Position numbers and translations under genes: made by a program. From the NCBI GenBank assembly GCA_947307365.1, contig CAMZIY010000011.1, positions 1 to 34,131 on the forward strand: a stretch of 34,131 nucleotides of DNA. The letters are read 5' to 3'. This DNA is from an uncultured Clostridia bacterium (GTDB taxonomy: Bacteria > Bacillota > Clostridia > Oscillospirales > Oscillospiraceae). Below, in pieces: positions 1 to 9,102 of this stretch (the first letter of the stretch is position 1; the number at the start of each line of letters is the position of its first letter). A model generated the notes under the pieces. That model made no database searches, had not been told where the DNA came from, and saw only the letters and a program-made list of their open reading frames with translations.

Positions 1-2015
1 TCGCTGAGGGCCATGACAGTCTCTCCATTGACGGACTGCCACACCAGCGCCGACGGGTCAAAGCGGTATTCGTTCAGATAGGCGCTGATATCCTCAGCCG
101 GAAGCCCCTTCCCCAGGAAACCGGAATTTGCTCCGCCCAGTCCGGAAATGCCGCCGGAGGAGCTGCCTCCCAGGAAGCTGCCCAGCATGCTGCTCAGGAA
201 ATCTGAGCTGATCCCGCTGCTGCCGCTGCCAGTCAATGCGCCGAAGGGATTCACCGTACCGCCGGAGGCAGCCTGGGCGCTGGCCTCCACGCTGGCGAAC
301 TGCTGGATGCATCGCGTGTAATTGCTGTCCAGACCGATCGCGTTATAGGCGTTCGCCGCGCTCTGAACCCGGTTCATCTTCTGATACGGGAAATATATGG
401 AGATGCCATAGGCATTGGTTATACTGGAAGAGGTACGGTTGTATTTCACCGCATTCAGAAGCGTCTGGGCCAGAGCCTTGCTCTCCGCAGTATCCAGTTT
501 GTATGCCAGATGCACCAGATCGACCTGGTCCACCTGACTGGAAGCGGCAAACTCTCTCGCTCCGGCACGGGCATCGGAGACCACCTTGTATTCTTTGTTC
601 TCCAGCAGACTGGAAATGCCGGAAGCAAAGGCCGAGAATTTTGCCGGTACCGTCTTTTCCAGCTCTGCAAGGTCGACAATGGAAAGGGTGGTCTTCTGCC
701 CGGCGCATTTCTGGTTACAGGCCTCGACAAAATCGTCTATGATGCGCTTGCCCACTTCCAGAGTTGACAGGGACGTATTATTGGAGAGTTCGGTGAGCCA
801 GTTGGTATAATACCAGCCGATACCCGGTTCGGTCTCCTCAGAGGCGATGAGGTAGTCTGCATACGGCGTCAGGGTCAGGGCATTCTCCAGAGTGCCCATG
901 AGGCAGGCGTCAAAGCCGATGAAATCAAATGTGATCCCCGCATTCTTCAGCGCCTTGCTGATGCCGCTGAGCCCCATGGAGGCGGACCCCCGGCTCTTTT
1001 CATCGTAACCGTACCCGCTGATGGAACCGCCGCCGTGGTCCCAAAGGATGAGTTCATTCCGGTTCGCCGGGAAATTCTCGCTGCAGTATTTGATAAAGCT
1101 GGTCAGCGTGGCCGGATCGGTCATGGCGGGAGAACCGGCGTCCTGCACCAGTCTGCGCAGCTTGCCGCCGTTCTCGATCTTATAGATCTGGTTTACACTG
1201 CTGCTGACCACATCGTTTTTCCACCTGGTAGCGCCGCCGGTATAGACGATCAGGTTCACATGATCGCTCAGGGTCGCTTTTGTCATTTCCATCAGGTCTG
1301 CGGTACCCATTCCGCTCTTTGATTCCAGGTCGGACCCGCACATGTACACCATGATGGTAACCGTATCTTTTCCGCCGCCCAGGATATTCGTGTACTTTGC
1401 TCTGGCAGCAGGGTCAACCGAAGTATTCAATTTGGAAGCGTTGCTGCCGCCGCTTCCGGCCCAGCCGTTGGAGACGTTCCCCACGCTGCTGCCCAGGAAC
1501 CCGGCAGAGGAAGACTGTCCTCCAAGGCCGCTGAGGATGCTGCTGATGTCGATCCCGCTTTGTCCGGAGCTTTGGCCGCCCTGGTTATAGCCCTGGCTGC
1601 CCTGGTTATAGTTTTGGCTGCCTTGATTGTAGCTTTGGCTGCTCTGATCGTAATATTCGGTGTAACCGGAGGCGGGTTGAGAATCTCCTCCGCCGCCCAG
1701 CAGGCTGTTCAGGCCAAAACCGCCGCCGCCCAAAAGCACGACCGCCGCAATGATGATGGTCAGGAGCGGGCTTCTCCCGCCGGAAGCTCGCTGACCTCCG
1801 GCAGACCCATACCCCGTCTGCGCGTTCCGTCCGACCGGTCTGCTGCCTCCCGGCGCTGCAGGACGGTTTCCGCTTGACGATTCGGGGCGACTCCCGCTGC
1901 TGCTGTGAGATGGGGTGCTTCCAACAGGGCCGGTGTTCAGCCCGCTGCCCCGTTTTTTGATCTCTTTTCCGGCGCCGGTAACATGCGTATCGCGCCCTTG
2001 TGGTCTGTTATCCAT
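1..2015 (-). CDS. Clostripain-like (C11 family) cysteine peptidase, membrane-anchored, C-terminus cut by window edge
   Basis: The reading frame is open from the ATG at 2013-2015 to the left edge, giving 671 visible codons. The start is preceded by GGGAGGG. Residues 1-82 are a low-complexity Gly/Ser/Pro/Arg-rich cytoplasmic tail. A single hydrophobic segment (about 83-95) follows, then a Gly-rich stretch and a Gln/Asn/Gly/Ser linker with heptad repeats (127-147). The peptidase region then carries the two hallmarks of clostripain-type enzymes: a DHGGG motif with the putative catalytic His327, and a FDACLMG motif with the putative nucleophile Cys371. The family comprises secreted or surface cysteine endopeptidases, classically Arg-specific. 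Here the protein seems to be held in the membrane rather than released, because a transmembrane segment replaces a cleavable signal peptide. Its substrate is unknown. Family assignment is firm; role and full length are not. Confidence 0.85.
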   Translation of the reverse strand, partial: MDNRPQGRDTHVTGAGKEIKKRGSGLNTGPVGSTPSHSSSGSRPESSSGNRPAAPGGSRPVGRNAQTGYGSAGGQRASGGRSPLLTIIIAAVVLLGGGGFGLNSLLGGGGDSQPASGYTEYYDQSSQSYNQGSQNYNQGSQGYNQGGQSSGQSGIDISSILSGLGGQSSSAGFLGSSVGNVSNGWAGSGGSNASKLNTSVDPAARAKYTNILGGGKDTVTIMVYMCGSDLESKSGMGTADLMEMTKATLSDHVNLIVYTGGATRWKNDVVSSSVNQIYKIENGGKLRRLVQDAGSPAMTDPATLTSFIKYCSENFPANRNELILWDHGGGSISGYGYDEKSRGSASMGLSGISKALKNAGITFDFIGFDACLMGTLENALTLTPYADYLIASEETEPGIGWYYTNWLTELSNNTSLSTLEVGKRIIDDFVEACNQKCAGQKTTLSIVDLAELEKTVPAKFSAFASGISSLLENKEYKVVSDARAGAREFAASSQVDQVDLVHLAYKLDTAESKALAQTLLNAVKYNRTSSSITNAYGISIYFPYQKMNRVQSAANAYNAIGLDSNYTRCIQQFASVEASAQAASGGTVNPFGALTGSGSSGISSDFLSSMLGSFLGGSSSGGISGLGGANSGFLGKGLPAEDISAYLNEYRFDPSALVWQSVNGETVMALS
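1575..1637 (-). repeat. Three 21-bp in-frame repeats encoding Q-x-Y-N-Q-G-S/G heptads
   Basis: Three consecutive 21-bp units encode the heptads QSYNQGS, QNYNQGS and QGYNQGG in the linker between the membrane segment and the protease domain. Further degenerate Gln/Ser/Gly units flank them. They probably form a flexible, disordered spacer. Such repeats can change copy number by slippage. Confidence 0.75.
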
Positions 2016-2087
2016 TCTGTTCCCTCCCGCTTTCCGGCAAGCGGCTAGACGCCGTTCATCGGTGTTACGCAAGATTCTTACAATCAT

Positions 2088-2116
2088 GTTATAACACGCT
2101 TCTGGCGGAATTGCAA
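2088..2116 (-). promoter_or_regulatory. Probable sigma-A promoter of the clostripain-like gene
   Basis: On the minus strand TTGCAA (2111-2116) and TATAAC (2088-2093) are 17 nt apart, with an extended TGn element just before the -10. This puts the start of transcription roughly 65-70 nt upstream of the ATG at 2015. It is oriented away from the Nudix promoter. Confidence 0.5.
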
Positions 2117-2166
2117 TGTGCGTACTGTCAACGCAGCGTTTTCTTCCGGCGTCTTCCTGATTTTGC

Positions 2167-2194
2167 TTGACGGAAAGCCGCATTCTGTTATAAT
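2167..2194 (+). promoter_or_regulatory. Promoter of the Nudix gene, predicting a leaderless mRNA
   Basis: TTGACG (2167-2172) and a perfect TATAAT (2189-2194) are separated by 16 nt. The start codon begins at 2201, seven bases after the end of the -10, which is where transcription would normally begin. There is no Shine-Dalgarno sequence between the -10 and the ATG, so the mRNA is probably leaderless or has a leader of only about 3 nt. Confidence 0.7.
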
Positions 2195-2200
2195 TCGATC

Positions 2201-2692
2201 ATGAGAAACACAACGCTATGTTATATCGAACGCGATGGAGCTTATCTGATGCTCCATCGGATCAAAAAGGTCAACGATCTGAATCAGGACAAGTGGATCG
2301 GCGTCGGCGGCGGCTTTGAGCAGGATGAGAGTCCGGAAGAATGCCTTCTCCGGGAGGTGAAGGAAGAAACAGGTCTCACCCTGACCCGTTGGCGTTATCG
2401 GGCCATTATTACGTTCGTCAGCGATAAGTGGGAAACGGAGTATATGCACCTGTTCACCGCAGATCAGTATACCGGAGATTTGATCGACTGCGACGAAGGG
2501 GTATTGGAATGGGTGGACAAAACTTCCGTACTCAATTTGCCGATCTGGGAGGGAGATAAGCTTTTCTTCCGTCTGATCGCCGGGGATTCTCCGTTTTTCT
2601 CCATGAAGCTCCGTTATGAGGGAGATAAACTGGTATACGCTGCGCTGAACGGCGCTCCGCTCCCTCCTTTTACCGCGCAAAAGGAGTATTGA
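2201..2692 (+). CDS. Nudix hydrolase, 8-oxo-dGTP diphosphatase-like (MutT/MutX type)
   Basis: This 163-residue protein has a complete Nudix box at residues 37-59 (G37, E43, R51-E52, E55-E56, G58), the Mg2+-binding catalytic motif of nucleoside-diphosphate-X hydrolases. The N-terminus (MRNTTLCYIERDG) and the conserved W-x-G-V-G-G-G-F-E stretch match the small Firmicutes branch usually annotated as 8-oxo-dGTP diphosphatase, which removes oxidised nucleotides before they enter DNA. The start at 2201 is favoured because the Nudix fold begins immediately; no ribosome-binding site precedes it. It is monocistronic, with its own promoter and terminator. Exact substrate is an inference from family resemblance. 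Confidence 0.9.
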   Translation: MRNTTLCYIERDGAYLMLHRIKKVNDLNQDKWIGVGGGFEQDESPEECLLREVKEETGLTLTRWRYRAIITFVSDKWETEYMHLFTADQYTGDLIDCDEGVLEWVDKTSVLNLPIWEGDKLFFRLIAGDSPFFSMKLRYEGDKLVYAALNGAPLPPFTAQKEY

Positions 2693-2716
2693 GCGTTTTG
2701 CAATCAAAGAATAATA

Positions 2717-2760
2717 CACCTGCCAAGTCCAAAAGTGACTCGGCAGGTGCTTCTGTTTTT
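2717..2760. terminator. Bidirectional intrinsic terminator between the Nudix and MATE genes
   Basis: A 13-bp stem with one mismatch (2717-2729 with 2737-2749) encloses a 7-nt loop. On the plus strand it is followed by a T-rich tract (2751-2760). On the minus strand an A-rich stretch upstream of 2717 supplies the T-rich tail. It sits between two converging genes and can serve both. Confidence 0.85.
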
Positions 2761-2769
2761 CAGGACACT

Positions 2770-4116
2770 TTATGGTTTTGCCGGAAGTCTTCCCCCCGAA
2801 AAATCCATCCGCTTATACAGGATATAGCAAGGGATCACGTCGGCAACGGAGCCGAAGTACCAGGCCCAGAACAAACCGGTATAGCTGTCCAGCGCTTTTG
2901 TGAGGACAAAGCACATGACCACCCGAACCGTGAAGTCCCAGACGGTGACCAGGAAGAAATACATGATTTTGCCAATACCCCGGAACAACCCGCCAAAGGT
3001 GATGATGAAGCAGATAATGAGATAATCCGGGGAAATGATCCGCATGAAACGCACGCCCGTCTCCACCACCTGCGCCTCCGAAGCCGGATCGACGAACAGG
3101 CCCATCAATTGACGGGGCAGAAGCTGGAAGATCAGGACCACTGCGACGGTAAGGCAGAAGCACATCAGCGTACCGGTGCGGAAACCGGCCTTGACCCGAT
3201 CTCCCCTACCGGCTCCATAGTTCTGCGCGGCGAAGGAACTCAGTGCAGTACCCATGGTATTGAAACTCATATAGGCAAAATTGTGGATCTTGGAGGCCGC
3301 CTCATATCCCGCCACCACGGAAACCGAATAGGTATTCACCAGGCTTTGGACAATGGTGTGCGCCAGGGCTACGCAAGCCTGCTGAAAGATACTGGGGACC
3401 GCAATGCGGCACATGTTCACAAAAATTGAATTGTCAAATACCTTCACCGGTTCTTCCGTGTGAAGGCTCCTTGTTCTCTTGATCAGAACGTAAACGGCCA
3501 GCATCGCCGCCATCAGTTGGGAAAATGTCGTTGCCCAGGCTGCGCCGATGATCCCCCATCGAAGGACTGCCACGGTGAGGAGGTCAAGGAGGACATTCAG
3601 GACGGAGGAAAACAGAAGGAAAAGCAGCGGTCGCCGGGAATCCCCCAGCCCGGTAAACACCGCGTTGGCTGCATTGTAAACCAGCATGGGTACCAGCCCC
3701 GCGGAGTATATTGCCAGATATGCTCTGCCGCCGGTATACACTTCTCCCCGTGCGTTCAGCCATTGAAGGAGAGGCCCGCTCAGCCCGGCTCCCAAAGCGG
3801 TGAGCAGGATCCCAAGCCCGAGCATGGAGATGAGCGCCGTGTAAACGGAGGTTTTCAATTCCCCCATGCGCTTGGCCCCGAAGAGCTGCGAAGCAACCAC
3901 GCTGATCCCCATGGCCGATCCTGTTGCCACAGCCAGGAAAAACAGGGTGATGGGATAGGCCGCTCCGATGGCGGCCAGTCCGGCAGCTCCGGTATGCTGG
4001 CCAAGGATCACACTGTCCGCAATATAATAGAGCTGCTGCAGGGCGGTACTCAGCAGCAGAGGAAGGGCAAAACGCCGCAGCAGCGGCCAGGGTCTTCCTT
4101 CTGTAAGGTCGTTCAT
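2770..4116 (-). CDS. MATE family efflux transporter
   Basis: This 448-residue hydrophobic protein has about twelve membrane segments in two similar halves, as is usual for MATE exporters (around 450 residues). The opening residues, G-R-P-W-P-L-L-R-R-F-A-L-P followed by L-Q-Q-L-Y-Y-I-A-D-S-V-I-L-G, are the family's characteristic first helix region. MATE proteins expel cationic drugs, dyes or metabolites in exchange for Na+ or H+. The substrate cannot be read from the sequence. The start has GAGAGG a short distance upstream. The gene lies 32 nt after pdaB on the same strand without a visible terminator between them, so the two may be co-transcribed. Confidence 0.9.
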   Translation of the reverse strand: MNDLTEGRPWPLLRRFALPLLLSTALQQLYYIADSVILGQHTGAAGLAAIGAAYPITLFFLAVATGSAMGISVVASQLFGAKRMGELKTSVYTALISMLGLGILLTALGAGLSGPLLQWLNARGEVYTGGRAYLAIYSAGLVPMLVYNAANAVFTGLGDSRRPLLFLLFSSVLNVLLDLLTVAVLRWGIIGAAWATTFSQLMAAMLAVYVLIKRTRSLHTEEPVKVFDNSIFVNMCRIAVPSIFQQACVALAHTIVQSLVNTYSVSVVAGYEAASKIHNFAYMSFNTMGTALSSFAAQNYGAGRGDRVKAGFRTGTLMCFCLTVAVVLIFQLLPRQLMGLFVDPASEAQVVETGVRFMRIISPDYLIICFIITFGGLFRGIGKIMYFFLVTVWDFTVRVVMCFVLTKALDSYTGLFWAWYFGSVADVIPCYILYKRMDFSGGRLPAKP

Positions 4117-4148
4117 CTCTATATCCTCTCAAGCCGGATTGCCCTTTT

Positions 4149-4922
4149 TCAGGCGGGAAGCTGCCTCCCCGTATGGTCGATCTGTGTGTCTCCCGTCAGA
4201 AGAAGCTGTCCGGCAGGAACGATGGTATATCCCTCCCGAATGAGCTCTTCAATTATGCCGGGCAAAGCTTCCGGGGTATGCTTAGCCGCATTGTGAAACA
4301 GGACAATGCTCCCGGGACTTATCCGGGAACAGACCCGTTTACGGATCGTTTCTGCATCGTAATCCTTCCAGTCCAGACTGTCCACATCCCATTGTACGCA
4401 GGTGATCCCCAGACTTTCCACCGCCGCGATCACATGGTCGTCGTACTCTCCGTACGGGCAGCGGAACAAGTTAGGCATTTTTCCCGTGACAGCCGCGATC
4501 TCTTCCGCGCACGCAGAAACGTCCTCTTTGATCTGCTCGGTCGTAAGCGGATTAAAGTGATCGTGATGGTTGGAATGGTTCATCACCTCATGTCCTGCAT
4601 CCGCCAGGGCTTTGACGCTTTCCGGATACTTCCGCACCCAATCTCCCACGACAAAAAACGTTGCTTTGATCCCATAGCTGTCCAGTATCCGGATGAGCTC
4701 CGGGGTATCCTCGTTTCCCCACGCGGCGTCAAAAGTAAGAGAGCAGAACTTTCCGTCCCGCCCCACGGAATAAACCGGAAGCTGCCGCTGCGTGGCCGAT
4801 GCCCCGACGAAAGCAGGACTGTATACAAGAGCAAAAATGGCGGCTGCAGCCCCCAATGCAAGGAACGCCGCGATCGCACGTCTGACCTTTTTCCCAGCTC
4901 TTTTTCCCGCAACCAGAATCAT
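4149..4922 (-). CDS. pdaB: PdaB-like polysaccharide deacetylase of sporulation
   Basis: The protein has 257 residues: a membrane anchor at about 16-36, then a NodB-homology domain facing outside or towards the forespore coat space. Visible motifs are S-L-T-F-D65-A-A-W-G, N-H116-S-N-H-H120, R154-C-P-Y-G, W-D-V-D-S-L-D-W-K and V-L-F-H210-N. The second Asp of the usual TFDD motif is Ala, which as I recall is the rule in the PdaB branch. In Bacillus subtilis, PdaB is needed to maintain spores after the late stages of sporulation; by inference this gene has a similar role. The start at 4922 has a strong AGGAGG site. A sigma-E-like promoter precedes it. It could be another NodB-family member, but the FDAAWG signature and the DVDSLDWK block favour PdaB. 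Confidence 0.82.
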   Translation of the reverse strand: MILVAGKRAGKKVRRAIAAFLALGAAAAIFALVYSPAFVGASATQRQLPVYSVGRDGKFCSLTFDAAWGNEDTPELIRILDSYGIKATFFVVGDWVRKYPESVKALADAGHEVMNHSNHHDHFNPLTTEQIKEDVSACAEEIAAVTGKMPNLFRCPYGEYDDHVIAAVESLGITCVQWDVDSLDWKDYDAETIRKRVCSRISPGSIVLFHNAAKHTPEALPGIIEELIREGYTIVPAGQLLLTGDTQIDHTGRQLPA

Positions 4923-4948
4923 TTGCGACTCCTCCTTTCTCTCAAAGA

Positions 4949-4978
4949 ATTTTATGAGCGAAGGAGGAAACAGTATTC
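4949..4978 (-). promoter_or_regulatory. Candidate sigma-E (or sigma-G) sporulation promoter of pdaB
   Basis: On the minus strand GAATACT (4972-4978) and CATAAAAT (4949-4956) are separated by 15 nt. This fits the Bacillus sigma-E pattern (KMATATT, 13-15 nt, CATACAHT) in 13 of 15 positions as I score it. A sigma-G reading (GAATA, 17 nt, CATAAAA) is also possible. No sigma-A type promoter is evident in the 70 nt before pdaB. Confidence 0.5.
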
Positions 4979-4986
4979 CTTTGGAT

Positions 4987-5021
4987 AAAAGTAGGACCTC
5001 ATCGCAATGCGATGAGGTCCT
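4987..5021 (-). terminator. Intrinsic terminator of tRNA-Cys
   Basis: A perfect 13-bp stem (4993-5005 with 5009-5021) with a 3-nt loop begins one base after the encoded CCA of tRNA-Cys. On the minus strand a short T tract (4987-4990) follows. This ends the tRNA transcript and insulates pdaB. Confidence 0.8.
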
Positions 5022-5022
5022 A

Positions 5023-5096
5023 TGGAGGCGCCACCCGGAATCGGACCGGGGATGAAGGTTTTGCAGACCTCTGCCTTACCGCTTGGCTATGGCGCC
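5023..5096 (-). tRNA. tRNA-Cys (GCA), CCA encoded
   Basis: On the minus strand the sequence folds as a 74-nt tRNA. The seven-pair acceptor stem runs from GGCGCCA to TGGCGCC, the D arm contains AGCCAAGCGGTAAGGC, and the anticodon loop CTGCAAA holds the anticodon GCA. The T arm has its loop in GGTCCGATTCC form, and CCA is encoded at 5023-5025. The short length and anticodon identify tRNA-Cys. It has its own promoter and terminator. Confidence 0.96.
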
Positions 5097-5111
5097 ATCC
5101 CAGCAAAGCAG

Positions 5112-5140
5112 AGTGTACCATACTTCCGGTCCCGGGTCAA
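5112..5140 (-). promoter_or_regulatory. tRNA-Cys promoter
   Basis: On the minus strand TTGACC (5135-5140) and TACACT (5112-5117) are 17 nt apart, with TGG directly before the -10 as an extended element. Transcription would begin near 5105, about 9 nt before the mature tRNA. The -35 lies 7 bases after the stop codon of ligA, so ligA read-through could also reach the tRNA. Confidence 0.75.
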
Positions 5141-5147
5141 GGCTTTT

Positions 5148-7127
<1,980 letters not shown>

Positions 7128-7149
7128 CTATCCTTTCCCAACCGCAGGA

Positions 7150-7827
7150 TCAGGTGGTAATGTCAAACTGTTCCAGGGGTTCGTCCCAGTTTTCGCTGCC
7201 TTCGAAGTACGTATAGCTTTCCGGTACGCGGCCGAGCAGCAAGGTCTCCGCCACAGGAATGCGTGCGGATACTGAACCGCTTGTCAGCCCTCCAGGAACC
7301 AGGATCCATATGCTCACCGCGAGTTCAACCCTGATCTGGTGCAGGGTCTGATTGATGCCCGCTGCCGTAAACCGGCTGGACATGTCCGCTTTGATGCTGT
7401 CCACCGAAAGGATACGCACCGGAAGTCCCGGACCTCGGCCGGAGAACAGAGGGTTTCCGAAAAGATTGCCCGCAGGAAGTCTCAGTTCCACGCTGTTCTG
7501 ATCCATGATCTCCCGGAGTACCGCTTCAGCGATCTCCGACCGCAGCAGATTGATCCGGCCCATGTCGGCATAAATCGCCGTGACCGATCCGTTTTCATCC
7601 GTCTTAAGATGTATCAGGTCGGAATAATCCAATTCGCCGGATAGAAGCATGCCGCTCAAAATTCGGTTGATTGCCAGATTGACGGCATTCTCCGCTTCCG
7701 CCCTTCCCATTTCCCGGATCAGCGGTGACAGTCTGCTCCACAGCAGCAGGGCGAAAACCATGCATCCCAGCAGGATCAGCCCGAAGCCGATGCGTCTTCT
7801 CCTGTGCCTGAGCCTTCCCGCGGCCAT
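7150..7827 (-). CDS. yunB: Sporulation protein YunB
   Basis: The 225-residue protein has a basic N-terminus, one membrane segment (about 13-31) and an extracytoplasmic domain. It carries the recognisable YunB features: I-N-R-I-L, Y-S-D-L-I-H, G-R-I-N-L-L-R-S-E-I, P-A-G-N-L-F-G-N, F-S-G-R-G-P-G-L-P-V-R-I, A-G-I-N-Q-T-L-H-Q-I, and I-P-V-A-E-T near the end, followed by V-P-E-S-Y. In B. subtilis yunB is a sigma-E-dependent mother-cell gene needed for normal spores; its biochemical role is unknown. I place the start at the ATG at 7825-7827, because AGGTGA (7833-7838) sits five bases upstream. In-frame GTG and ATG codons further upstream lack suitable spacing. A sigma-E-type promoter precedes it. 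Confidence 0.88.
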   Translation of the reverse strand: MAAGRLRHRRRRIGFGLILLGCMVFALLLWSRLSPLIREMGRAEAENAVNLAINRILSGMLLSGELDYSDLIHLKTDENGSVTAIYADMGRINLLRSEIAEAVLREIMDQNSVELRLPAGNLFGNPLFSGRGPGLPVRILSVDSIKADMSSRFTAAGINQTLHQIRVELAVSIWILVPGGLTSGSVSARIPVAETLLLGRVPESYTYFEGSENWDEPLEQFDITT

Positions 7828-7844
7828 GGGCATCACCTCGCTAC

Positions 7845-7872
7845 AGTGTATGCCGCAGGCCGTATAGTATCA
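7845..7872 (-). promoter_or_regulatory. Candidate sigma-E promoter of yunB
   Basis: On the minus strand TGATACT (7866-7872) and CATACACT (7845-7852) are 13 nt apart. The -10 is a perfect match to the sigma-E consensus CATACAHT; the -35 matches five of seven positions of KMATATT. The -35 overlaps the stop codon of the upstream PLP-enzyme gene. The predicted 5' leader is only about 11-13 nt, just enough to carry AGGTGA. Confidence 0.6.
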
Positions 7873-9102
7873 ACACTCCTGTTCCAGTTTCTCCGCCGCC
7901 GCGAGAATGCCAAGCTTGCCGGACTCATACGTCAGTCCGCCCTGAAGATAAGCCCGGTAAGGCGGCAGCATCGGACCGTCGCAGCTCAGTTCGATGGACG
8001 CCCCCTGAATGAATGTTCCCGCCGCCATGATCACCGGCGCTTCGTAACCCGGCATATCCCAGGGTTCCGGGGTAACAAAGCTGTCTACCGGCGAAGCCTG
8101 CTGGATCCCTGCGCAGAATCGTTTCAGTTTCTCCGGATCGTGAAAATCGACGGATTGGATAATATCACTCCGGATTGCGTTCCAGGCGGGAAACGTCTCA
8201 TAACCCAGTTTTTCCAGAAGCGCCGCTGCAAATACAGCGGTTTTCAAGGCTTGAGCAACCGTATGCGGCGCCAGAAACAATCCTTGATACAAAACGCGGT
8301 TGTACCCAAGGCTGGCTCCCACTTCGCCTCCGATGCCGGGTACGGTAAGACGGAATGCGGCAGCTTCTACCAGTTCTTTTCGCCCTGCCACGTATCCTCC
8401 CATCGGGGCCAGGCCGCCGCCGGGATTCTTGATCAGCGATCCGGCCAGCAGGTCGCCGGCAGGCTCCCTGCGCTCGGTGAATTCGCCGTAACAGTTATCC
8501 ACCACACAGGCAGCCCCGGGATTCACCTCCCGAACCGCAGTGATAGCCCGGTCGATCTGTTCCACGCTCAAAGCAGGCCGGGCGGTATACCCTCTGCTGC
8601 GCTGGAAAAAGACCTCCCGTACCCGGGGATCGGCGGCGGCATCACGGATCGCCGCCAGATCCGGCGTACCGTCTGGCCTGAGTTCCACCGTGCGGATCTC
8701 AACGCCGTAGGACCGGAGGGATCCGGGTTTCTCATCATGCACGCCCAGAGCGCTCCACAGCGTATCATAGGGCAGTCCGGTCGCACATAGCATAACGTCG
8801 CCGCAGCGGAGAGGCGCGAACACCGCGCAGGTGATGGCATGGGTCCCGTTCACGAAGCCCAGGCGTACCAGGGCGGCTTCCGTTCCGAAGACGTCCGCCC
8901 AGATCTGATCCAGGGTGTCCCTGCCCAGATCATCATATCCATATCCCGTCGTTCCGGCAAACATAGCCTCTGAAACCCGGTGTTTTTTATAAGCCGACAG
9001 GATCCTGGCCGTGTTATGTTCCGCTGTTTCCTCCAGCTCCCGGAATCTGCTCCGGGCAAGTTCCTCCGCTTCCCTGGCAAGACGCTCCAATTTCTCTGTC
9101 AT
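7870..9102 (-). CDS. Methionine gamma-lyase-family PLP enzyme (historically 'aluminium resistance protein')
   Basis: This 410-residue protein matches the fold-type I PLP family PF06838, found widely in Firmicutes (B. subtilis YnbB). The PLP-binding Lys is K225 in G-S-L-I-K-N-P-G-G-G. The Asp that pairs with the PLP ring is D202 in V-V-D-N-C-Y-G-E-F. G-Y-G-Y-D-D-L-G-R-D-T-L-D near residue 55 and F-V-N-G-T-H-A-I near 85 are further family landmarks. Cys/Met lyase activity is presumed from the family and has no direct support here. The ATG overlaps the stop of the preceding M42 peptidase gene by 4 nt, and GGAGG lies just upstream, so translation is probably coupled. Confidence 0.9.
   Translation of the reverse strand: MTEKLERLAREAEELARSRFRELEETAEHNTARILSAYKKHRVSEAMFAGTTGYGYDDLGRDTLDQIWADVFGTEAALVRLGFVNGTHAITCAVFAPLRCGDVMLCATGLPYDTLWSALGVHDEKPGSLRSYGVEIRTVELRPDGTPDLAAIRDAAADPRVREVFFQRSRGYTARPALSVEQIDRAITAVREVNPGAACVVDNCYGEFTERREPAGDLLAGSLIKNPGGGLAPMGGYVAGRKELVEAAAFRLTVPGIGGEVGASLGYNRVLYQGLFLAPHTVAQALKTAVFAAALLEKLGYETFPAWNAIRSDIIQSVDFHDPEKLKRFCAGIQQASPVDSFVTPEPWDMPGYEAPVIMAAGTFIQGASIELSCDGPMLPPYRAYLQGGLTYESGKLGILAAAEKLEQEC

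Noticed and set aside
2689..4296. Two plus-strand frames opposite the MATE gene
   Set aside because: Composition is typical of antisense translation of a hydrophobic gene; the MATE protein on the minus strand is clear.
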